64,000 nucleotides of DNA from Dysidea avara (lineage: Eukaryota > Porifera > Demospongiae > Dictyoceratida > Dysideidae): positions 23,392,356-23,456,355 of the forward strand of contig NC_089273.1 in assembly GCF_963678975.1 (NCBI RefSeq), in the 5' to 3' direction. A program made the translations under genes and the position numbers. Positions 1 to 9,943 of the stretch are shown here, in pieces. The notes under the pieces are model-generated. The model saw nothing but the letters and a program-made list of their open reading frames with translations. It did no database searches and was not told the origin of the DNA. The stretch's first letter is position 1, and each line of letters starts with the position of its first letter.

Positions 1-505
1 AATTCTAACAAGGTATACTTTGTGTACTCCTGTATACCCTCAATTTGAGCTCTGCCGTTATGCTAGTATGTTCACATTGGAGCTGTGTTACACATTGTTA
101 TTCACATGTAAACAGTTAAGTTTTAGTGAGTCTATCTAAACATTGATGCGATGGTGACAAAAAGGAAATAAAGAATAGAATAATGGTGGCCTTACAGGGG
201 AGCCTTATGCAATTACTTATCGAAACTTCAATTCAGACAATTCCAAAATTGATTGCTCTATTAGAGTAGTGAGTGTTCTATTGAGGAAGTTGAAAAATTA
301 ATTTTTTTGCTGTTCGTAATACACTGATTTGAGCTGATATTGCGCAAATTTTCAGAGCTATGATATCCGACACACCTGCTGGTCCCCAAGGGCTTGGATA
401 ATCGAGATTCTGCCGTGTACATGCTTGCAATTCTGTTTTTATTGGATGTAAATTATATATGACAGCATTTGTATGGCATAGTATACTTTTTAACAATACA
501 AAAAA
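1..505 (-). repeat. Arm of a long-range inverted repeat (partner 24199-24711)
   Basis: The first ~505 bases match the reverse complement of 24199-24711 at roughly 94-95% by eye, including a shared readable frame that is probably fortuitous. The repeat may continue left of the window. It is a dispersed element in opposite orientation or the arm of a 24.7-kb structure; no terminal motif or target duplication is visible to decide. I see no gene in it. Confidence 0.85.
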
Positions 506-1116
506 ATTTGCTTGGTATCAATGGATTGTATAATATTTTTGGGTAAATGATGACTGTTTTACCAACCTGTGCTAACGGTCACCTGGATTAAGTGGTCGCC
601 TCCGTATAGCGGCCAAAGTGCAACGGTCCTGAATGTCTTCCCATACAAATGCATGCATTGCGGTCTGTATTAAGCAGTCACCTGTCTAACACGTCCAAGG
701 ATTCCCATGTGAATCTTGGTATACATAACTTTGACTCTCATATAGTTATAGCGATCAGGCAGTGGCTTGTTTAGCCGACACCACAAGACCAATAATACTG
801 AGCACCACAATCGACCATTGGCACCACCAATCTATTACGTGTGAGGCGCAATTATACAATCGGTGCAAGGCTTCACTGCTTAAACGTATTCCATAGCCAT
901 TAGCAGTAACCTGAGACAGGTTCCACTGTAACTTTGGGAATTTAAAGGTGGTCTTTTATACAGGTGCCCATTAAGACAGGTTCCACTGTAACAGAAAACT
1001 CTCATGCTTGAAATACTTATACTTTCACACATTAATGCATTACACAGATTGGTTACAAATCAGCAGAAAATGTCATTTCAACACTGCTCAACTTCTAAAT
1101 AATCCTCATCGAAATA

Positions 1117-1354
1117 TAGTGGAACCCTGTGATAATTATTATGGAGGCTCCTGCCAACTGCAACCGGTTCCATAGAACGAAAGCGCTAGTAAAAAGGTTC
1201 ACCTTGTAAGTTTGATGGGCACCTGTATAAAAGACCACCTTTAAATCCCAAAGTGGACCAGTTATACACTAATCCAACTGTATGAAGCAGTTACCTGCTT
1301 ATTAAGGCCAAGAAAATTTGGCCCAAGGGTGACCGCCTTAGACAGGTTCCACTG
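1117..1354. mobile_element. Tc1/mariner- or pogo-like MITE, AGTGGAACC ends
   Basis: The left end reads TAGTGGAACCC and the right end GGTTCCACTG, in inverted orientation, flanked by TA on both sides (1115-1116 and 1355-1356). There is no coding capacity in 238 bp. The stretch 560-1116 holds further copies of the same right end (914-929 and 975-991) plus gene-free sequence, so this is a small cluster of one family. Class assignment rests on the TA duplication and end motif only. Confidence 0.65.
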
Positions 1355-1788
1355 TATTCACAAAACCTCAGAATTGGTGTTTCTTCCTTGAAAGTGTTTA
1401 AGCTTCACATGTATGTGACATTTGATGTGTGTTCTATTAGAGAAACAAATGGTGGTACCCCTGAACCATTCATTTTTGTATTGGTTTTCAACAGGTGAAC
1501 TGTACATTAGCGTGCACACTGTACATTGCGTCGTGATTTATTCAGAATAGTGTCCGGTGAGCATTTTATTGAATTAACTAGTGTTTGTATCAAATTGTGT
1601 ATTCACAGGCAGCATCGATAAAGAAGAAAATAAATGTAACTGTTGTGAAGGAATTAAATTAAATTATCGCGATGTGATTAAAAATGTATGAGCTGTTTAT
1701 AATAACATGTATCTGTCGCATGGTTTGTATTTAGCTTGTGTGTTTTGCGTGTGTTTAAGTGCAGTTGTGTCAAAACGATAAACAACAG

Positions 1789-2301
1789 CAGGCCTCGAAA
1801 TAATGTTCAGTCACCGGACAACACTGATCAATGTAATTGTTGTCTGGACACATGGTCCGACATTGCTACATCACAGCTGAGAACAGGAGAGTAGACAGTA
1901 ATGTTAGTTAGGTGACTTGTTTATGGTTTGTGGTAACCACAAGTTTACAAGTTACATGCTTCTGATAAACTTTGAGGTTTGAGTACCATATCCTACTTGT
2001 ACCCGCCATGTATGAAAGTGTAATATGTATTTGTAAGCAAATGTTTTAATGGTGACTTTGACTTTTGAGATACATGAATCACCTTTTGAAGCATCCTATT
2101 TCCTTACTAGAAGCAATGTGCACATTTTAATTTATAACAAAGTTGCACTACTTTGGCACTTCCTCAGTATATTATTCAAGTGTACGTGTCAAACTAGAAG
2201 TGTAGTTGAGCACTGTCAGGACAAAATAATAGCTGACTGATCATCCCTCAGTTTGTCCTGCCATTTGACCGAACAAAATGTTTTCACTGTTTCGAGGCCT
2301 G
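1789..2301. mobile_element. MITE with CAGGCCTCGAAA ends and 5-bp duplication
   Basis: The termini are CAGGCCTCGAAA and TTTCGAGGCCTG. They are flanked by AACAG at 1784-1788 and 2302-2306. The body is 513 bp without a convincing reading frame. End type and 5-bp duplication resemble the elements at 20114-20914 and 59507-60009. The superfamily is not certain. Confidence 0.65.
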
Positions 2302-2306
2302 AACAG

Positions 2307-4500
2307 GCCTAAACGATCTTGACTGACCACAAAAAATCCAGCATGGTGTAGGCATGCGTGCATAATATTTTACTAGGCCGGTTGAACGAATGGTTTTATT
2401 ATGATAAAGAAGGACTCCTGTCGATATGGTTGGCCACAGTGGTAACAAAATTATTGTTGTTTATTATGCACTTGTCAATTTCACCCCCACCCCTAGGGAT
2501 TCAACATTGATTTTTGTACCCACATCAGAGGAAACTGATGTTTGTCAAAGTCCGATTCGCATGTATTCACCTTGGTAGCTGTAGCTGCTACACGTATTTC
2601 TAAACAATAAAAATCGCACTAACCAAAAGGGGCCATAAATATTGGTGATAACGAAGTTAGTTTACAAAATTAAATGAATAAACTAGTGCCATGTGTGGTG
2701 AGCCCTCAGACACGCACCGCCATGGAAATCACCAAGTGTTTTACAAGGTTTTGCCGGTTACTAGTGGCATAAATCACATTTAATATGCACAAATAAGACT
2801 TGCATGTGATTTTTGTGATGCATGGTATCGCGAAGGTTTATGATTTGTACCTGCTGGTGACATACATGTGTAATAGTAAAATTCTTTATTGCTGGAATTA
2901 AATCATTAGCATTATACAGGATTGAAGTGTTGTCAAATCCCCTACGAGGGGTGGTGGGTGAGGATTTGGCAGCTGATTTGTCCCAGTAGTGAGAAATTGG
3001 CCATGGGCTCAGATTTGTCAAATCCCCTGTATTGCACTACTCCCAAGGGGCTGGGTGGAGCATGAAATTGGCAGCCAGTGGCTTTACCAAACTATCATAT
3101 CAGAAGATGATTTCTGCACTAAATTTTTCAATACAACCCCAAAACTGTCACTCAAAGTACGTGATCGTGCCTGATCACATTCAATTGTGACCGGATTTTG
3201 GATAATCACTCTTAACGTCACATTTGAAATACATAATACATTGTGTCATCACTAATGTGGTTTTGTACGTGTAACATTATTTTTAGGTACACTGTTATTC
3301 AGTGTACTAACTACACATTCCAATCACAGTAAAGAATCGATTATTCTAAACCATTATTAGCTATGTTTATTTTGTTGCATGGAGAGCTTGTCCGATTACT
3401 CTAACAGAGCGTACACTTTTGATGGAATACTCTACTTGTGACTGGATTTTGGAAAATCAGTCCTAATGTCACATTTGACAACTAAAATATTTACAACCAA
3501 AGTGGGAAAGTTAAACTTGCAATCAACTTCATTGTTTCCCTGCAACAGAAAACTTTTAATTGCTACTGCAAGCCATTATGAAACCATATAATTAATTCTT
3601 CACATTACGGCAATGACATTATGAGCGTGTGTTTCTACTTACTTAACGCCACCCCGCTTGTTAGGATTAAAAGCGGACACAATTGTTGCAAGCGGAAATG
3701 GAAATAGCCAAAATGTCATAATTATATAAAGCCTGTCGTAAAATCTTGCTTAGTGATCACCCATGAGTCTATTCAAAGGCCACCTTTTTACTAGGACCAT
3801 ATTAAAATTATGTATCAAAGAGCTTGACATGAGAATTATAATATGACTCTAGCTACGTACTAGAGCACTCATCTTTTACTAACACCACAACCCATGCAAG
3901 TTATAGATTCATCTACGTAATTTCCTTCTTTTGTGCTTTTGAAGCAACATAACTTTGCAAGCCCAAAATTATGCTGTCGCAGCTCCTTACAAGATAGACC
4001 TCTGATACAGTAGGTGGCGACTCTTAGATCCAGTGGCACTTTCATTTTAAGTGTCACATATACACATTAGCTACGTACATTTCGTATGCTATTATGAGTG
4101 CAAATAACAGCGAAAAGCGATGACCACTCTATAAGGTCAAACACTAGCTACAACATACTACTGGATCATAAATAACTGGAAATTAAAGTTACTGCAATGA
4201 TAGGTCTTTTTTATGAGGTCATGAAAAATATAGGAACATTGCATAGTGCCACCGGGCATGGATTCCCATTGAACACTGTACCATCAAACTAAACAATGAA
4301 TCACTTAGCTACAATATAAAAAAAGCAATTTACGTAATTACTATACCTATAGCTATACGCTGCAAAAAATGCAGCCATGATTTGACGCATATGAATTGGT
4401 TTCTATGTTTTAACCAATCAGAATGTAGCATGTTTCTTGAACATTAATGTGTATATTACAAGCGCATTATTAAAATAATGGTCTTGGTTATTTTAAAACT
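2307..4500. other. Gene-free stretch
   Basis: I found no supported gene. Two short repeats starting TGACCGGATTTTG or TGACTGGATTTTG (near 3188 and 3437) resemble the ends of the MITEs at 32267-32496 and 39942-40155. One copy of the CTCTAACAGAG-type motif lies at 3399-3409. Confidence 0.5.
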
Positions 4501-4501
4501 G

Positions 4502-5400
4502 TCAAGCGATGATGACATCATAAGATTGTGACAATGTAATAATTAAACTGTTACTTTGAGAAGGAGATCTACAATAAACTCCAACAAAAAATGGTCCATT
4601 CAAAGTAGCTATCTCCATCCACAAGAGCTCATTACAAAAGCAATCTAAATCAGCTCGATGCGATACTTGGAGATCTTGTCGGAACTTGAGAACACCACCA
4701 CCATGTCGAGAACGATCCTTCCAATATAATTGCATGGACAGAATTGATGTATCCAAAACGTTTCAGTAATAGCTAAAATATCAACATGATGACAACAAAG
4801 GTAAGCAAACGAATCAGAACATCTGGAAACAATACTTCCGAGAATTTAAACACAAACAGGAAACAGAGGTGACCTCTCCTGAACCACCAAATACACTATT
4901 CTTTAAATACTAAAATCATAAGGTGGAGCAGTGACACCTTTCTCAGAGGCCAGACTTACTGATCGACACTTAATCATCTGGAGAATTCACGAGTTCATCA
5001 TAACAAGTTTTCAGACATCTGTGGATCACAGAAAGTGTGAACCCAAAGGTCGCAACCATCACAACAAATTGCCTTGCAAAACGAGCTCGTTGCACAATCC
5101 ACAAGGAAGAAATATCAGGTTATGGGTTTAGATGAACCTCTCCGCAAAGAGATAACAGTAACTGAAATACAATAGAACGAGAGTTCCAATTAATGATCAC
5201 CACCCGTGGCGAGCAAAATTCAGTAAACACGCTAAGTAGAGTCGAATACGAGTCACCAGACACAACAGCTTCTCTAATAGACGAATTCTGGGTCCGCCAC
5301 AACGAAAGCAAGACGAAAACAATCCAAAACTTCTTACAACTACCGTAGCTCACGTAATAGGTACTCAATATAAACCACAATCGAATTCAACATTTAGTAT
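4502..5400 (-). pseudogene. Decayed 5' part of a CR1/L2-like LINE
   Basis: Read on the minus strand, 5380-5120 ends in LLLSLCGEVHLNP, the LLLLSGDVELNPGP-type motif at the start of many CR1-group LINE ORFs. Next comes a degraded Cys/His-rich stretch (about 5080-4880). Then 4870-4502 resembles the apurinic-type endonuclease domain: VDILAITETFW, then DRSRHGGGVL, then FFVGVYCRSPSQ. Frames change several times and stops interrupt it, so it is dead. No reverse transcriptase follows; the copy is broken off at about 4500. Family recognition is by motif only. Confidence 0.7.
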
Positions 5401-6090
5401 TCAGATGTGGCGAGCTATATTTAGACCTGCTCGAGGTGACGGTACCATTCTTCCTTTAGTACTACCGACGAGTCTACTCTTATGAGGTAACAATAACCCA
5501 AATTATATATTGTGATATCTGTATACCAACTTCACAAGAATTTCAAGACCATTAAAGATTTATAGTCGAGATAATATGTCCACAAATTTGACGGTCATTT
5601 TACTAGGAGCACGAAACCAGCTTAGAACAGGTGGAGCTTATTAGCTTCACATCCATGGGGGAATATATTATCTATGATACCACCGAGGATTTCATTCACT
5701 TTGTCTGTTTGTTTGGTTGTAATTTGTGTTCATTTTCTCATTGTTTCAATGGTGGTTTCAAAACAAAATAAGTATTAGTCTCACTTGGCAGATCACTTTA
5801 CGAAGAGAAAGCTTAAAAGTGATACGTGGCCACCGGAGTGGAATGCCTTTCTATATGCTGCATTTTGCGTACCCATGTAGCTGAGAACAGTATTAAGCGC
5901 CATCGAACCATAGAGAAAACGGTACACTTCATGGTAGTGTACACTCAATACTATCTATGGGGTCCCCACTGTCATAATACTATGCTCGTGAGATATAAAT
6001 GGGTGGGTGTATGTTATTTTGACAGGGTCAGATAGTGAAAGTTTAAACACAATTGGGCACACATTTTGGGCAGTTCTTGGATAGCTAGTA
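5401..6090. other. Gene-free stretch
   Basis: Only short fortuitous frames are visible. I see no repeat ends and no RNA gene. Confidence 0.4.
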
Positions 6091-6724
6091 GCTACCTAAG
6101 CTGTTGTCAAGTTAGTTTGCATGAAATATTTTTTTTTTTGTAGCTGGCTACTTGCTTCTTTATAGGAGGTAGCACCGAGAAGACAAGTTACCAAGAATAC
6201 GGTTACCATCAATGCGGAAGGAAGAGGCGCCTCAAGTGCAACTGAACTAGAACAAGTATGCCATGCCTCTGAAGTCACTATACTGCCGTCAAGCTTCTGC
6301 TGCCGACATAGCATTTATCATTCGCGTGATGCCAGTGTGAGTTATTTGCTTGTGGCAAGCTTGGTACTTATTTATCTTTAGAATTGTGTTCCTGGTTAGT
6401 CGTGCAGACTTCGCACAGGCAGGCGCAGCTAGGAGAAGCATGACAGCTCCTAGTCAAGGCGTTGTAAAGTTAGTTTCCATTACAATTAAATTGTTCATAG
6501 CTACTCGTGTGTTTTTAGCTGGCAGTTGTTCCATCCATTCTTGATGATTTTACGATTACTACTGCATGCTGTAACTTCATTGATGCAAGAAGAAAAGAAT
6601 GACCCCATTCAACCACACAGTTATACAGAACAGGTACGCCAGTGCTATTTCATATTCAAAGTGTCACCAAATTACTGCAGGTCGAAGAGTTTTCACTCCT
6701 CACGTGGGAGTCCGTAATAAGATT

Positions 6725-7175
6725 TATTTTGGTGTCCATTGTAACTTCATTACAAGAACGAGACTCCGTGTATGTGTGCTATTCTATCTGAGAGGTAAGA
6801 AATTTCTTCACACATGGTATGTTCTTTATTGCTATACTTTATGCAATCAAGTTCGGACTGAAGATGCATGGCTAGAAGAGTGGGAGTCTTTAGCTGAGGT
6901 AATATTTTTATCTTGTTGTCCATTGTAACTTTATTACATTTAACAGAACGAGACCCGCTATAATATGTGTGTGCAGTTCTAAGAGGTACAAAATTTGTTC
7001 ACACATGGTATGTTCTTTATTGCTACACTTTATGCAGTGAGATCAACAAGAGTCAAGCTCGGTTGATGATATAGAAGGAGCTTTTGTGATGGCTATTGTG
7101 ACGGAGGGGCTCAACGCTTCCAAGAAACTATGTACTCTTGTAACATCAGTACTTTTAAATCAAAAAATTGGATAG
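6725..7175 (+). repeat. Tandem duplication of an intron-exon-like unit
   Basis: Bases 6731-6855 recur at 6914-7040 with about 185-bp spacing. Shared parts are TCCATTGTAACTT, GAACGAGAC and CACACATGGTATGTTC. Each copy runs into a plausible acceptor (TTTATGCA(G/A)). The first is followed by a short open stretch (VRTEDAWLEEWESLAE) and a GTAATA donor at about 6898. The second is followed by an open stretch of about 45 codons to 7171. Phases do not join cleanly. It may be the remains of a small multi-exon gene or of a transposon gene; I do not recognise the product. Confidence 0.35.
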
Positions 7176-7257
7176 GTTGTGGGATAGATCTAGAGTAATT
7201 TTGCGTTAATTAGTACCTTAGCTTGTTAACACTGTACTGATTGCCATTGTGTTGTTA

Positions 7258-7377
7258 TTGGTGCATATCCAAATGTCACATTGAAAACATCATGCTGTTT
7301 CCAAACATTGTGGATTTTGTGATGTCACCATTAGTGCTCTTCTTACTTGTGCTTACAGGACTGCTCTACTGAGAGTA
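7258..7377 (+). repeat. Dispersed repeat, inverted copy at 15840-15965
   Basis: The sequence from TTATTGGTGCATATCC to GGACTGCTCTACT matches the reverse complement of about 15840-15965 nearly base for base. The two copies bracket the whole 7.4-15.8 kb module. The inside edges do not look like transposon termini, so I take them as a dispersed repeat rather than proven ends of one element. Confidence 0.75.
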
Positions 7378-7414
7378 CAGTACGTTGCGTTTACAGGACT
7401 GTTCTACTCAGAGT

Positions 7415-7469
7415 TAGGGACCAGCCTATTATGCTGGCATAATTTTGAGCATAATAGGTGCCTGAATGC
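7415..7469 (+). mobile_element. Solo terminus of a hAT-like MITE family
   Basis: TAGGGACCAGCCTATTATGC, followed by GGCATAATTTTGAGCATAATAGG, closely resembles the left end of the complete MITE at 27715-28133, which has 8-bp duplications. No matching right end is found before or after the neighbouring transposon, so this is a truncated copy or one interrupted at 7470. Confidence 0.55.
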
Positions 7470-9779
7470 TGCTAGGGACCACAGTCTGGAGTACTTGCGA
7501 CATTCTGGCGACACCTTTAGGTGAAAACGACCCATGTAAAGCTTGAGATTATTTTACACCGTGCAGGAATGTTGATGATGACAATGGGTATAGGCAGGTA
7601 CTGAAGTGGATGACCTTAAGTCTAGTTCAATAATCAACTGAAGGGTTTCCATGATGAAAATCAATTATTAGCCATAGTCTACACTAACCACAATTGGCAT
7701 GGCTTCACATAGTTGAATGTACACCTCAACACTTCAATGAAATTCAAACCATTCAGTACTGACACCTCAAGGGTTAATATAAGCAACAGTTAATAACAGT
7801 TTTAACTCTTGATATATGGAATAGGGTGTTATGGCAACTAGAAAAATGGCTTTGGATGATTTTGAAGAGTTTGTTAGGCACAAAGTTGAAGTTGAAAAGA
7901 TGACTCATCCAAAATTAAGAGACTTGTTTCAGGAGCAGTTTCCAGGAGAAAAAGGATTTTCTCTCAGATCAATAGAAAAGTTTTGCAGTGAAAGAGGAAT
8001 CAAGAAGACTACTAAAATAGACGATGATGATCTGGATGAAATCGTTTCTCGTGCTGTTTCATGTGTGCGTAAACAAAATAACGAGGACTATGATGAAAAT
8101 CAGTAACTTTGTTATAATTACAGGTTGGACCGACGTATGGTCGCAAGATGATGACAGGGCTTTTATCATCTCATGGAGTACAAGTCAGCCAAAACAGAGT
8201 AGGGGACTCCCTAGGAAGGGTGAACCCTGGATACCAAAGTGCCAGAAATACTGCAACATCGCATCAAACAAATCCTGTCCCATATCATGCTGATTACTTT
8301 GGGCACAAGTTACACGTTGATCAGAATGAAAAGCTGGTCATGTATGGTGTAACCCATGTAACAGCAGTTGATGGTTACAGTGGTATGATTGTGGGATTTA
8401 CATCCATGCCCATTAAAAACAATATAGAAATCTATTGCAATCTTTATAAGTAAGCAACGTGAACAATGATTAACTGCATGCTATATGTATTAGCTACAAT
8501 GCTGGTTTGCATAGACCTATTGTTTTGGAATATGGACTCTGGGATCAACGTCGCATTGATCAAGGAAAGGAATGGGTGTTGATGCTACATGTACAGGAGA
8601 CTTTGGCGCACCTTAGGCATAACACTTGTCGCCCTCCACACCTTCAAAGCACATCTAAACAGGTGTGTAATGGTTACCATGTTGCTATAGGTTAACACTA
8701 CACATGTTTGTATTGTATACAAAGAATCATATAGTGGAGCGGATGTGGGTGGAGATTAACACACGAGTTAATTACCCTATTAAATCCTGCTTGGTGTCAT
8801 TGGAAACTGCTGGGGACATCGACATGGATTGTCCACACACAAAATATTGTGTGTCTTGGTTTACCCTTCAAGTAGTTAATGTGGGAACAACAATTGTGGT
8901 ACAATCATGGAACAGTCATCCAATTTCAGGTGATTCATGTGACTTTGTTGTTCGAGTATATGCATAAATTACACAACTGGCATGAAATTGCAGGTAGGAG
9001 ATCTAGAGTTCCATTTCGTGCTATGATTGAAAGAAACTGTGCTGTACAAATTGATCCCACACTACTTCCTGATGGTGATAGTGCTGTAAATAACTTTGAG
9101 AGTTATGGAGGACAATTGACAATTTTTAGTCCTTTTGGTGAAGACCCCCTTCGTGATCACCCTGCCCTGGTTACCCAAAGGGAAGCAGAGTTTCACAGAC
9201 ACCATCCAATCTTCTCTGATTTTTTCCACACTGTTGTAAATGGTGACTTTTCATTATTTCGTGAAGGCATCTTATCATTTATTGACATCAGCAAAAATTT
9301 ATCAATGCAAGTGTAAAAACATTTGGTTAGCACTTGTAATTTATTTAATGTTACGTTTTCTCTACATGAATGTACATCTATCATTGAAAGCTATGAAATG
9401 TGAAGATTCCAATGCATATACTGAATTACATGCATGGCATCATAAATCTTGATCAGCAGTCAATATACACTACTACAGCCTGCTGCATGAGGTCATGCAG
9501 TCAGTGTGGGGTATCATGGTAATCAAAGACTTCATGACACTTATGTGAAGCCATGCCAATTGTGGTTAGTGTAGATTATGGCTAATAATTGATTTTCATC
9601 ATGGAAACCCTTCAGTTGATTATTGAACTAGACTTAAGGTCATCCACTTCAGTACCTGCCTATATACCCATTGTCATTCAACATTCCTGGTGTAAAATAA
9701 TCTCAAGCTTTACATGGGTCGTTTTCACCGAAAGGTGTCGCCAGAATGACGCAAGTACTCCAGACTGTGGTCCCTAGCA
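7470..9779 (+). mobile_element. DNA transposon with ~240-bp terminal inverted repeats and spliced integrase-type transposase
   Basis: Bases 7470-7712 match the reverse complement of about 9538-9779 almost perfectly; both ends start TGCTAGGGACCACAGTC. The 2.3-kb element holds one gene (7831-9316) that is open throughout, so this copy looks recent and possibly functional. No exact target duplication is visible. TGCCTGAA on the left and TGCCTCAT on the right, a few bases out from the ends, are a possible decayed 8-bp duplication. It lies directly upstream of the RING-gene promoter. The transposase is of the integrase-fold DDE type. I cannot place it in a named eukaryotic superfamily without a search. 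Confidence 0.88.
7831..9316 (+). CDS. Integrase-core (rve-like DDE) transposase, five exons, 418 aa
   Basis: The best model is join(7831-8064, 8124-8449, 8494-8662, 8725-8929, 8994-9316). Introns are 59, 44, 62 and 64 nt, all GT-AG, and every junction keeps frame. The start is ATG at 7831, followed by MATRKMALDDFEEF. Residues 1-78 form an acidic N-terminal region that could bind DNA. The catalytic core follows: LHVDQN (D144) with TAVDGYSG (D161), then RIDQGKE (D209), then NHIVERMWVEIN (E248). This gives D-38-E spacing typical of rve-fold enzymes. The C-terminal exon (GRRSRVPF and beyond) is unassigned. Expected role: cutting and joining the element's own ends in the nucleus. Similar integrase-core proteins are known in sponges, cnidarians and fish; that is recollection, not a search result. 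No broken codon is seen. Confidence 0.85.
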
Positions 9780-9892
9780 TCTGCCTCATTAGTGTTTGTG
9801 GTCGAAAAAGCATTCGCTTCGATTTGAACGTGGCAAGGTGGTTTTGGCCGATCAAATGCATCGGCTAATATACGCATGCGCATATAGCTAGC

Positions 9893-9901
9893 TATAAAAA
9901 G
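9893..9901 (+). promoter_or_regulatory. TATA box of the RING-finger gene
   Basis: TATAAAAAG lies 43 bp upstream of the ATG at 9944, preceded by an alternating ATATACGCATGCGCATATAG stretch. Spacing would put the transcription start near 9925, giving a very short leader. A canonical TATA this close to the start suits a compact transposon-borne gene. Confidence 0.6.
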
Positions 9902-9943
9902 GCTGGAGCTTGTAAAGGCATCACATTGTAGTCAAGAAAGACG

